This document shows positions 21,254 to 27,763 of a DNA stretch of 27,763 nt, piece by piece (within the stretch, counting starts at the first letter, position 1; each line of letters opens with the position of its first letter). The stretch is from Bacteroidales bacterium UBA4231 (GTDB lineage Bacteria; Bacteroidota; Bacteroidia; Bacteroidales; UBA932), in the NCBI GenBank assembly GCA_002396335.1, contig DGXN01000017.1:1-27763 (forward strand). Direction: 5' to 3'. Both the position numbers and the translations under genes were made by a program. The notes under the pieces are model-generated. The model ran no database searches. It was not told the origin of the DNA and was given only the letters and a program-made list of their open reading frames with translations.

Positions 21254-22012
21254 ATGGGTCGCGCATTTGAATTCCGCAAAGAGCGCAAGTTGAAGCGCTG
21301 GGGCCACATGGCCAAGACATTCACCAAACTGGGCAAGGAAATCACCATCGCCGTCAAGCAGGGCGGAGCAGAAGTGACCGGCAACCCCCGTCTGAGGGCC
21401 CTGATCGCCGAAGCCAAGTCCGAGCAGATGCCCAAAGAGAACATCGAACGCGCCATCAAGAAGGCCACCGAGGCCAAGACCGGCGACTTCAAGGAACTCA
21501 TCTATGAAGGTTTCGGTCCCTTCGGCATCGCTTATCTGGTAGAAGCGGCAACGGACAACAACACCCGCACCGTGGCCAACGTCCGTAGCTATTTCACCAA
21601 GTGCGGCGGTTCTCTCCAGACCAGCGGCTCTGTCGCCTTCATGTTCGACCACAAGTGCGTCTTCCGCATCAAGGAAGATCCCGCAAAGCCCATCGACGTG
21701 GACGAACTGGAACTCGAACTCATCGACTTCGGCGCTGAAGAAGTCTTCAAGCAGGAAGTGGAAGATGAGGACGAGAACGTAACCGTGGAAATCTCCATCT
21801 ACGGAGACTATTCCGCCTACGGCCAGATCCAGAAATACATCGAAGAAAAAGGCTACGACCTCATCTCCGGCGGTTTCGAGCAGATTCCCAACGTAGACCT
21901 CAAGGAAGTCACGCCCGAGCAGCGTGCCACCCTTGACAAACTCACCGGCCTCCTGGAGGACGACGAGGATGTCACCAACGTCTACACCACCATGGCGCCC
22001 GAAGCTGAATAA
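21254..22012 (+). CDS. yebC: YebC/PmpR family protein
   Basis: A 252-residue protein with all three domains of the YebC family: the N-terminal helical part (MGRAFEFRKERKLKRWGHMA, TKLGKEITIAVKQGG), then MPKENIERAIKKATE, YEGFGPFGIAYLVEAATDN and RSYFTKCGGSL. Some family members are transcription regulators (PmpR); YebC-type proteins have also been linked to translation of polyproline stretches. It is the last gene before a strong terminator. The C-terminus is highly acidic (LLEDDEDVTNVY), usual for Bacteroidetes versions. Confidence 0.95.
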   Translation: MGRAFEFRKERKLKRWGHMAKTFTKLGKEITIAVKQGGAEVTGNPRLRALIAEAKSEQMPKENIERAIKKATEAKTGDFKELIYEGFGPFGIAYLVEAATDNNTRTVANVRSYFTKCGGSLQTSGSVAFMFDHKCVFRIKEDPAKPIDVDELELELIDFGAEEVFKQEVEDEDENVTVEISIYGDYSAYGQIQKYIEEKGYDLISGGFEQIPNVDLKEVTPEQRATLDKLTGLLEDDEDVTNVYTTMAPEAE

Positions 22013-22035
22013 GCCACCCCGCCCAAACTGAAAAA

Positions 22036-22060
22036 CCGGGCCGCAAAGCCCGGCTTTTTT
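22036..22060 (+). terminator. Intrinsic terminator after yebC
   Basis: CCGGGC at 22036-22041 pairs with GCCCGG at 22048-22053 (loop CGCAAA), followed by C and six T's (22055-22060). The esterase gene starts only 5 bp past the last T. Confidence 0.85.
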
Positions 22061-22065
22061 ATGCT

Positions 22066-22953
22066 ATGAGAAAACTCCTTTCCTTCCTGCTCGGCATCCT
22101 GGTCCTGTCGTCCTGCGGAGTCGTCCGCTGGAGAAATTCAGAGACCTACCTGCCCGGTCCTGCCATCCGGAACTACCAGCCCGAAAACCTGGTGGAGGAG
22201 GTGCAGTACTCCTGCAGCGTTCCCGGGCCTTCCACCCGAAGGATGATCGTATACCTTCCCAAGGATTACTATACCTCCGGGAAGCGGTATCCGGTCTTCT
22301 ACCTGCTGCATGGCGCCCGCGGATACGAGACCTCCTGGATCCGGAAAGGAAGAGTCTATCAGACGACCGACAGCCTGTGGCGTGAAGGAAAAGCCGTTCC
22401 CTGCATCGTAGTCATGCCCAACGTCAACCAGTACAACGACGACAAAGACTACGAAGGAGGCCGGTTCAAGGATGCCTTCGAAAGCATCTTCGAGGTGGAC
22501 GGCGTGGTGGAATCGGCCTTTGTACGGGACGTCGTGCATCTTGTGGACAGCCTCTACCGGACGGTGCCGGAGAAATCCCACCGGGCGGTGGCGGGCCTTT
22601 CCATCGGCGGCTGTCAAAGCATTTTCCTGGGGGCCAATCACCCTGATATGTTCGGCTACATCGGCGCTTACTCCCCTTATATGTGGGGGATGGGCAAGCC
22701 GGGAAAATATCGCTGGAAGTTCTACCACAGGCTTTTCCCGAAGCTCAAGGTCCAGTTCCAGGACGCCCCCGAGGGCTACTACCTGTATGCCGGGAAATGG
22801 GACATCATGCGTCCCAGCACCCTGGACCTGCACAAAAAGATGGAAAAACTGGGCTATCCCCATACGTACGCCAAATATCCCGGCTCGCATGACTGGCACA
22901 ACGGCTGGATTGAAGAGTATGCCGACATGCTCCAACGCGTATTCCAAGACTGA
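22066..22953 (+). CDS. Esterase, lipoprotein
   Basis: A 295-residue esterase D-type alpha/beta hydrolase. The signal peptide MRKLLSFLLGILVLSSC gives a lipoprotein at Cys17. YPVFYLLHGARGYETSW is the oxyanion part, Ser179 in GLSIGG the nucleophile, Asp246 (AGKWD) a possible acid and His275 in GSHDWHNGW the catalytic base. Related proteins are acyl, acetyl-xylan or feruloyl esterases and mycolyltransferase-like enzymes. It is 5 bp upstream of a GT4 glycosyltransferase gene, so both probably act on the same envelope glycan. The promoter is unclear: a terminator ends 5 bp before the start codon. Confidence 0.88.
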   Translation: MRKLLSFLLGILVLSSCGVVRWRNSETYLPGPAIRNYQPENLVEEVQYSCSVPGPSTRRMIVYLPKDYYTSGKRYPVFYLLHGARGYETSWIRKGRVYQTTDSLWREGKAVPCIVVMPNVNQYNDDKDYEGGRFKDAFESIFEVDGVVESAFVRDVVHLVDSLYRTVPEKSHRAVAGLSIGGCQSIFLGANHPDMFGYIGAYSPYMWGMGKPGKYRWKFYHRLFPKLKVQFQDAPEGYYLYAGKWDIMRPSTLDLHKKMEKLGYPHTYAKYPGSHDWHNGWIEEYADMLQRVFQD

Positions 22954-22958
22954 AAACT

Positions 22959-24125
22959 ATGAAAATCCTCTTTATTATCAATAACCTCTATGCCACCGGA
23001 AACGGCCTGTCCGCGTCGGCCCGGCGAACCATTCAGTACCTGAAGGAGACCGGCCACGAGGTCAAGGTGCTTTCCGGACCCAATCCGGACCCGGACGGTC
23101 CTGCCCCGGACTTCCCGCTCAAGCACTTCAGCTTCCCCATCTTCGAGCCCTTGATCGCCGCGCACGGCTACAGCTTTGCCAATGGCGACCCCAAACGTAT
23201 CGAAGAGGCCGTCAGATGGGCCGATGTCGTGCACATGGAAGAGCCCTTTGTCCTGCAGGTGAAAGCCGTACGGATCTGCCGCCGGCTGGGCGTTCCCTGC
23301 ACCGGCACTTACCACCTGCACCCGGAGAACATTTTCTCTTCGCTGAACATGGGCGGCTGGAAATTCCCCAACCGGTCCCTCCTGAGATTCTGGCGGAACT
23401 GGGTGTTCAATTTCTGCGACCGGGTCCAGTGCCCCACCCAGAACGTGATGGACCGGCTCCGCCGCTATCACTTCAAGCCGGAACTGGAAGTCTTCTCCAA
23501 CGGCCTCATTCCCGACACCTGCCTCCGCCCGGCCACGCCCCCGGAGGATTACGAAGACCCGGCCCGCCCGCTCCTGGTGGTTTACATCGGTCGCCTGTCC
23601 GTAGAAAAAGACCAGCCTACGCTGCTGGAAGCCATGAAACATTCCGCCTACGCCAAACGGATCCAGCTGTATTTCGCCGGCCAGGGTCCCAAAGCGAAAA
23701 GCTACAGGCGGAAAGCCATGAAGCTCTATAAAGACGGCGTGCTGGGCTATGAACCCGTCTTCAAGTTCTGCTCCCGTGACGAACTCCGCACCCTCGCCTC
23801 GCGCGCCGACCTCTGCGTCCACTGCGCCACCATCGAGGTGGAAGGCCTTTCCATCATGGAAGCCATGCAGCAGGGCGCTGTCCCCGTCATCGCCGAAGGC
23901 CGGTACAGCGGGACCTCCCAGTTTGCCCTGGACCGCCGCAGCCGCTTCCCGGAAAAGAACCCCGAAGCCCTCGCGGCACGGATTGACTGGTGGCTCTCCC
24001 ACCCTGCCGAACGCTGGGAAATGGGAAAACAGTACGCCGCCTCCATGGAGCCGTACGACATCCGGAAGTCGGTGAAACATCTGCTGGACATGTTCCAGCA
24101 CGCGATTGACAATAAAGGCCGCTAG
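22959..24125 (+). CDS. Glycosyltransferase family 4
   Basis: A 388-residue GT-B fold transferase without signal peptide. The N-terminal half starts MKILFIINNLYATGNGLSAS, with the Gly-rich loop of GT4 enzymes. The C-terminal half has VVYIGRLSVEKDQPTLLEAM, the standard start of the donor domain, and the E-x7-E motif in EVEGLSIMEAMQQGAVPVIA. The donor is a nucleotide sugar and the acceptor is unknown, perhaps a lipid-linked or capsule glycan. The stop codon TAG lies in the loop and stem of the terminator that follows. It pairs with the esterase gene as a two-gene unit. Confidence 0.9.
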   Translation: MKILFIINNLYATGNGLSASARRTIQYLKETGHEVKVLSGPNPDPDGPAPDFPLKHFSFPIFEPLIAAHGYSFANGDPKRIEEAVRWADVVHMEEPFVLQVKAVRICRRLGVPCTGTYHLHPENIFSSLNMGGWKFPNRSLLRFWRNWVFNFCDRVQCPTQNVMDRLRRYHFKPELEVFSNGLIPDTCLRPATPPEDYEDPARPLLVVYIGRLSVEKDQPTLLEAMKHSAYAKRIQLYFAGQGPKAKSYRRKAMKLYKDGVLGYEPVFKFCSRDELRTLASRADLCVHCATIEVEGLSIMEAMQQGAVPVIAEGRYSGTSQFALDRRSRFPEKNPEALAARIDWWLSHPAERWEMGKQYAASMEPYDIRKSVKHLLDMFQHAIDNKGR

Positions 24126-24136
24126 GCCTTTTTTTT
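24114..24136 (+). terminator. Intrinsic terminator overlapping the glycosyltransferase stop codon
   Basis: AAAGGCC at 24114-24120 pairs with GGCCTTT at 24125-24131 around loop GCTA, with T's continuing to 24136. The stop codon (24123-24125) is inside the hairpin, so ribosomes reaching the stop would cover it. Confidence 0.8.
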
Positions 24137-24151
24137 CTTCCGTATTTTTCA

Positions 24152-24159
24152 TAGTTTTG
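24152..24159 (+). promoter_or_regulatory. -7 box of the kinase-peptidase-PqqD-ABC operon
   Basis: TAGTTTTG matches TAnnTTTG, 21 nt before the ATG at 24181. The expected -33 position falls in the T-tract of the preceding terminator and has no TTTG, so the promoter may be weak or activator-dependent. Confidence 0.45.
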
Positions 24160-24180
24160 TAGATTGATAACACGCAAGAG

Positions 24181-25050
24181 ATGATTCTTTCCCAAACATA
24201 CGAGGTGGCGGGTTTCACCTTCATCCTGGAGGGGGAACACCCTCAGATGAGCAACCTGGAACCCTTCAAGGTCGCCGACGCCTTGCAGCCGGACCTTTTC
24301 CGACTGAGGATTTTCAAGGCCTTCTCCCCGGTCAACGCCACTCCCATCTTCACCACCGACGACGGTCCCGGTTTTCCGGAAATCGCCATCGGCGCACTTC
24401 CTGACGGCGGGTACAGCTTCCGTGTCCGTCCCCTTCCCGGACGGCCCGTATCGGGAGAACTCCGCACCAGCCCCGATTTCCGCGAGGGCCAGCTCCTCTG
24501 CACCCACCTGGACGACGTTTTCACCATCAACAACGCCCTCATGCTCCTGTTTGCCTTCTCGACGGCCGGGAAAGGCGCCCTGGAGATGCATTCCTCCGTC
24601 GTCATGAACGGCGGGAAAGGCTATCTGTTCCTGGGCCGGAGCGGCACGGGAAAGAGCACCCACAGCAGCCTGTGGATCAAGCACATCCCCGGCACCGTCC
24701 TCCTCAATGACGACAATCCCATCCTGCGACTGATGCCGGACGGGACAGCGCGCGTTTACGGCAGCCCCTGGAGCGGGAAAACTCCCTGCTACAAGGCCCA
24801 GGACGTGCCCGCAGGCGCCGTCGTACGCATCCGCCAGGCTCCCTTCAACAAGATCGAGCGGCTCGGCGCCATCCAGGCGTACGCATCCCTGATGGCATCG
24901 GCCTCCTCGTTCCGGCCGTTCAAAGGACTGGCCGAAGGATGGCACAACACCCTGGAAGGCCTTGTGAAGGTGCTCCCCTGCTATACGCTGGACTGCCTGC
25001 CGGACCAGGCTGCCGCAGAGCTTTGTCACGCAACCGTCACCCATGGATAA
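24181..25050 (+). CDS. HPr kinase-like serine kinase (RiPP-type)
   Basis: A 289-residue protein. The second half is an HPr kinase/phosphorylase-like domain: EMHSSVVMNGGKGYLFLGRS, with Walker A GRSGTGKST (152-160), then LLNDDNPILRL as the acidic metal site and YGSPWSGKTPCYKAQDVPAG. The first 110 residues are a beta-rich region typical of these stand-alone relatives. The CheY-like HprK N-terminus is missing, so it is not the carbon-catabolite HprK. Stand-alone members occur in lasso peptide clusters, where PadeK-type enzymes phosphorylate the C-terminal serine of the precursor. It overlaps the next gene by 8 bp. The operon content points to modification of a peptide that is then exported. The substrate is not seen. 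Confidence 0.8.
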   Translation: MILSQTYEVAGFTFILEGEHPQMSNLEPFKVADALQPDLFRLRIFKAFSPVNATPIFTTDDGPGFPEIAIGALPDGGYSFRVRPLPGRPVSGELRTSPDFREGQLLCTHLDDVFTINNALMLLFAFSTAGKGALEMHSSVVMNGGKGYLFLGRSGTGKSTHSSLWIKHIPGTVLLNDDNPILRLMPDGTARVYGSPWSGKTPCYKAQDVPAGAVVRIRQAPFNKIERLGAIQAYASLMASASSFRPFKGLAEGWHNTLEGLVKVLPCYTLDCLPDQAAAELCHATVTHG

Positions 25051-25465
25051 AAGAACCGTCGCCAACGAGATCCTGCTGGAGGATGCCGCCCGCCTGATGG
25101 AAGAAGGCCGGGAGGTCACCTTCCGCCCGCTCGGGTCCAGCATGCTCCCGTTCATCCGCGGCGGAAAAGACAGCGTACGGCTCCGGAAGCAGCCTTCGGT
25201 AGAAGTGGGTGACATCCTGCTGGTCCGTCTGGCCGGTCCCCGCTACGTGCTGCACCGGCTCATCCGCAAAGACGGCGACCGCCTCACCCTCATGGGCGAC
25301 GGCAATCTCTCCGGAACGGAAAGCTGCACCGTGGCCGACGTAATGGGCACCGTTACCGCCATCGAACGCGGAAAACGGACGGTCAAGCCCGGAAATGGAC
25401 GCTTCTGGCGTTTCCTTAAACCCTTAAGAAGGTATATTTTAGGCATTTACAGAAGACTGATATGA
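25043..25465 (+). CDS. S24/S26-type signal peptidase-like protein
   Basis: A 140-residue peptidase-like protein with no N-terminal membrane anchor. The catalytic serine is Ser33 in the GSSMLP motif of signal peptidase type I/SipW-like enzymes. The second motif VLHRLIRKDGD has His71 where bacterial leader peptidases have lysine, as in the ER/SipW type. MGDGNLSGTESCTVADVMG is the conserved closing block. A basic stretch (RFWRFLKPLRRYILGIYRRL) at the C-terminus may associate with the membrane. It overlaps the kinase gene by 8 bp and PqqD by 4 bp. In this setting it could remove a leader from an exported peptide; that is inference. Confidence 0.8.
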   Translation: MDKRTVANEILLEDAARLMEEGREVTFRPLGSSMLPFIRGGKDSVRLRKQPSVEVGDILLVRLAGPRYVLHRLIRKDGDRLTLMGDGNLSGTESCTVADVMGTVTAIERGKRTVKPGNGRFWRFLKPLRRYILGIYRRLI

Positions 25466-25728
25466 AAATCAAAGAAGGATTTACCCTCCGCCAGATCTGC
25501 GGAGAATGGGTCGTGGTAGGCGAAGGCCTGGCCCAAGTGAACTTTAACAAAATGCTCTCCCTGAACGAGACCGCCGCCTACCTGTGGCAGGAAGTCCAGG
25601 GGAAGGAATTCACGGAGCAGGACCTCACGAACCTCCTGCTGGACAAGTACGAAGTCACTCCCGAAGTGGCCGCAGCCGACGTGAACCGCCTCGTCGGCAT
25701 CTGGAAAGAACAAGGCGTCGCCGAGTAA
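25462..25728 (+). CDS. PqqD-like RiPP recognition protein
   Basis: An 88-residue PqqD-family protein: MKIKEGFTLRQICGEWVVVG, then VNFNKMLSLNETAAYLWQEV, and a helical end DLTNLLLDKYEVTPEVAAAD. The N-L/S-x-E-T-A-A-x-L-W block is the hallmark. PqqD-type domains (RRE) bind the leader of ribosomally made peptides and present them to tailoring enzymes; they also occur as the B1 protein of lasso peptide clusters. It overlaps the upstream peptidase gene by ATGA and the ABC gene starts on the base after its stop, so all four proteins are probably made together. Confidence 0.88.
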   Translation: MKIKEGFTLRQICGEWVVVGEGLAQVNFNKMLSLNETAAYLWQEVQGKEFTEQDLTNLLLDKYEVTPEVAAADVNRLVGIWKEQGVAE

Positions 25729-27351
25729 ATGAAGAACCTGGGTGCCTGCCTGAAGGCCCTCTGGGGCATGTCCGTACCCGTCCGGTGGCGGATAGGGGTC
25801 ACCATAGCCATCGGCGCGGTCCGCACCGCCCTTACGCTCACCTTCGTCTGGATGAGCAAAGAACTGGTGGACATTGCCACCGGCGCCAATCCGGCGCCGC
25901 TCAGGCCGGCCGTCCTGCTGTTTGTCGGCATCCTGCTTCTGCAGATTACCCTGAACATCTTCAACTCCTGGTGGGACAGCTACAACCACGTAAAAGCGCA
26001 GAACATTCTCAGGAAGGACCTCTTCGGCCACGTGATGCAAAGCCGCTGGGACGGGCGTGAGCGCTTCCTTTCCGGCGACACCGTAAACCGCCTGGAGGAA
26101 GACATCCGCGTCGTGTCGGAGCTGCTCACGCAGCGCATTCCGGGCATCGTCGTCACCCTCCTCCAGCTGTTGGCTGCGTCGGCCTATATGCTGTACATGG
26201 CGCCCAATCTGCTTTGGGTTCTCGTCATCCTGATGATGGCGGCCGTGTTGGGTTCCAAGATGTTCTTCCGGCAGCTCCGTCAGCTGATGGCGGCCATCCG
26301 GGCCCGCGAAAGCGAATTGCAGCAGGTCATGCAGGAAAGCCTGCAGCACCGTGTCCTTGTCCTCACCCTCACCAATGTGGAAAGGGTGCTGGAAAAATTC
26401 GGCTGGCTGCAGGCCGACATAGAGGCAAACACCCGTAAGCGCCTCAACTACAACGCCGTAGCCCGCGGACTCATGTTCCTCGGTTTCCAGGCGGGCCATG
26501 CCGCCGCCTTTATCTGGGGCATCGTCGGCATCCGGAGCGGCGCCGTTACCTTCGGCACCATGACGGCCCTCCTGCAACTGGTCGGCCGCGTACAGGGCCC
26601 CATCGCCGAGTTCGGCCGCCAGGTTCCGGCTTTCATCCAGGCCATCACCTCCATCGAACGCCTGATGGACCTCGAGGAACTGGAGCAGGAACCGCTGGAA
26701 GACCAGAAACTCCTCCGGGGAGCTCCGCAGATCGAAGTATCCCACGTCACATACGCCTACCCCGGCATCCAGGAAGCCGTGCTCAAGGATTTCTCCTGCA
26801 CCTTCCCCGCCGGCAGCATGACAGCCATCGCCGGGCCGACGGGTATCGGCAAAAGTACGCTCATCCGCCTCATCCTGGGTCTACTGAAACCTGCCGAAGG
26901 GTCGGTTCTCGTTGACGGATATCCCGCCGGCAGCGCCCTCAGAGGAAACTTCATGTACATCCCTCAGGGCAATTCCCTGCTGTCCGGCACCATCCGCAGC
27001 AATCTGCAGCTGGCCAGTCCGTCGGCCAGTGAAGCGCAGATGAGAGAGGTCCTTGACACCGCCATGGCCGGCTTCGTCTTCGACCTGCCCGACGGTCTGG
27101 ACACGCCCTGCGGAGAAACCGGCAGCGGCCTCAGCGAAGGGCAGGCCCAGCGCATCGCCATCGCACGTTCCCTCCTCCGCCCCGGCGGCATCCTCATCCT
27201 GGACGAGAGCACGTCGGCCCTGGACCCGGAGACAGAAAAAGGGCTGCTGGAGAATCTCAGCAGCCTGTACAAAGGACGGAAGACCATCCTGTTCATCTCG
27301 CACCGCGAAGCCGTGCTCCGCTATGCAGACCAGGTGGTCAATATCGGCTAA
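25729..27351 (+). CDS. ABC transporter, fused permease and ATPase
   Basis: A 540-residue half-transporter of the exporter type. Residues 1-310 hold the membrane segments (type 1 exporter fold). The nucleotide-binding domain has Walker [10 protein letters not shown] (369-377), signature GLSEGQAQR (467-475; SEGQ in place of SGGQ), Walker [10 protein letters not shown] (487-495) and the switch His in FISHRE. There is no N-terminal C39 peptidase domain, so leader removal would need another enzyme, such as the peptidase two genes upstream. It probably works as a homodimer that exports the peptide product. Its stop overlaps the end of the kduI remnant by 3 bp, tail to tail. Confidence 0.9.
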   Translation: MKNLGACLKALWGMSVPVRWRIGVTIAIGAVRTALTLTFVWMSKELVDIATGANPAPLRPAVLLFVGILLLQITLNIFNSWWDSYNHVKAQNILRKDLFGHVMQSRWDGRERFLSGDTVNRLEEDIRVVSELLTQRIPGIVVTLLQLLAASAYMLYMAPNLLWVLVILMMAAVLGSKMFFRQLRQLMAAIRARESELQQVMQESLQHRVLVLTLTNVERVLEKFGWLQADIEANTRKRLNYNAVARGLMFLGFQAGHAAAFIWGIVGIRSGAVTFGTMTALLQLVGRVQGPIAEFGRQVPAFIQAITSIERLMDLEELEQEPLEDQKLLRGAPQIEVSHVTYAYPGIQEAVLKDFSCTFPAGSMTAIAGPTGIGKSTLIRLILGLLKPAEGSVLVDGYPAGSALRGNFMYIPQGNSLLSGTIRSNLQLASPSASEAQMREVLDTAMAGFVFDLPDGLDTPCGETGSGLSEGQAQRIAIARSLLRPGGILILDESTSALDPETEKGLLENLSSLYKGRKTILFISHREAVLRYADQVVNIG

Positions 27352-27515
27352 CGCATCTGCGTGTAAGGGATTTTATCCATATCGCCATAATCCAGGTTTT
27401 CACCGGCCATGCCCCAGATGAACATGTAGTTGGACGTGCCGGCGGCGGCATGGATGCTCCATTCGGGGCTCATGATGGCCTGCTCGTTCGCCAGCCAGAC
27501 CACGCGCTCCTGCTG
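27348..27515 (-). pseudogene. kduI: 3' end of kduI (5-keto-4-deoxyuronate isomerase)
   Basis: The minus strand reads [55 protein letters not shown], then TAG. This is the last 55 residues of KduI, the cupin isomerase of pectin and glycosaminoglycan uronate catabolism, including the conserved SP-x-WSIH motif and IWGMAGEN. Everything before about 27515 is missing and the sequence continues as an SDR dehydrogenase in a different frame. Either a genomic deletion or an assembly join explains it. Confidence 0.85.
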
Positions 27516-27763
27516 CGGCCGGCAGGCGTCTTGGCGCAGATGGAACTGTCAAAGGGATGACGGGAACCGTCGGCCTGTCTTTCCCTGAGCGGAGCGGTCT
27601 GCGGCGTAGCGATATAACCCGGGCCGATGGCATTGCACTGGATGTTGTACTCGCCGTACTCGCTGCAGATGTTGCGGGTGAGCATCTTGAGGCCTCCCTT
27701 GGCGGCAGCATAGGCCGATACGGTCTCACGGCCCAGCTCACTCATCATGGAGCAGATATTGAT
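27516..27763 (-). pseudogene. Gluconate 5-dehydrogenase/KduD-like SDR (internal fragment)
   Basis: The minus strand reads INICSMMSELGRETVSAYAA, AKGGLKMLTRNICSEYGEYN and IQCNAIGPGYIATPQTAPLR. It has the SDR catalytic Tyr-x-x-x-Lys (YAAAK) and the N-A-I-x-PGY-I/F-x-T motif of gluconate 5-dehydrogenase and KduD. The N-terminal half is off the window. After AKTPAGR, where W-G-x-P-E-D-L is expected, the frame runs into the kduI tail and soon stops. The last 30 or so residues (the D-x-DGG end) are therefore missing. The gene normally works with kduI. Confidence 0.8.

Noticed and set aside
22854..24224. A 456-codon minus-strand frame opposite the GT4 gene
   Set aside because: Antisense shadow; it also crosses a strong terminator and the next gene's promoter.

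Overview
The window looks like chromosomal DNA from a fairly GC-rich member of the Bacteroidales (phylum Bacteroidota), probably a gut lineage; I cannot name the genus. The evidence is the repeated Bacteroides-type promoter (TTTG or TTG, about 20 bp, then TAnnTTTG), lipoproteins with short signal peptides, a FISUMP-domain lipoprotein, the adjacent recF and DUF721 genes, an IS30 relic of the Bacteroidetes type, and the near absence of Shine-Dalgarno sequences.

About 1-7,500 is accessory and worn. It holds the start of a Fic protein, an AAA ATPase of the DUF4143 type, a small serine esterase, a deleted IS30-family element, a 45-codon peptide gene with a FISUMP lipoprotein, and a graveyard of fragments (aldo/keto reductase, DinD, an ATC-hydrolase-like protein, two AraC tails). 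A structured repeat of about 200 bp, built on GGCGCAGGT motifs phased by 21 bp, occurs twice. Each copy lies between an AraC-gene 3' end and a decapitated gene. Two identical 28-bp palindromes and a 13-bp perfect hairpin lie nearby.

About 7,490-22,050 is mostly well-preserved chromosomal genes: a Nudix hydrolase with a DUF1349 lipoprotein; a hexapeptide acetyltransferase; a class II (UvrA2-like) UvrA with a Na/Pi cotransporter; and, divergent from these, a second Na/Pi cotransporter with a PhoU-like domain and a PhoB-type winged helix at its C-terminus. Then come an HD-domain protein, divergent from an operon of a beta-lactamase-like lipoprotein, an AmgK-type kinase fused to a RapZ C-terminal domain, and a MurU-like nucleotidyltransferase (a cell-wall sugar salvage unit). 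recF-DUF721 and TPR-yebC are also divergent.

About 22,066-27,351 has an esterase lipoprotein with a GT4 glycosyltransferase, then a tightly overlapping four-gene operon: HprK-like kinase, S24/S26-type peptidase, PqqD-like protein and ABC exporter. This resembles a RiPP tailoring and export cassette, but no precursor, lasso cyclase or B2 protease is visible. The right edge carries a broken join between an SDR dehydrogenase and the end of kduI.

The best candidates for undescribed biology are the transporter-transcription factor fusion, the AmgK-RapZ fusion, the kinase/peptidase/PqqD/ABC operon, and the 21-bp-phased repeat.
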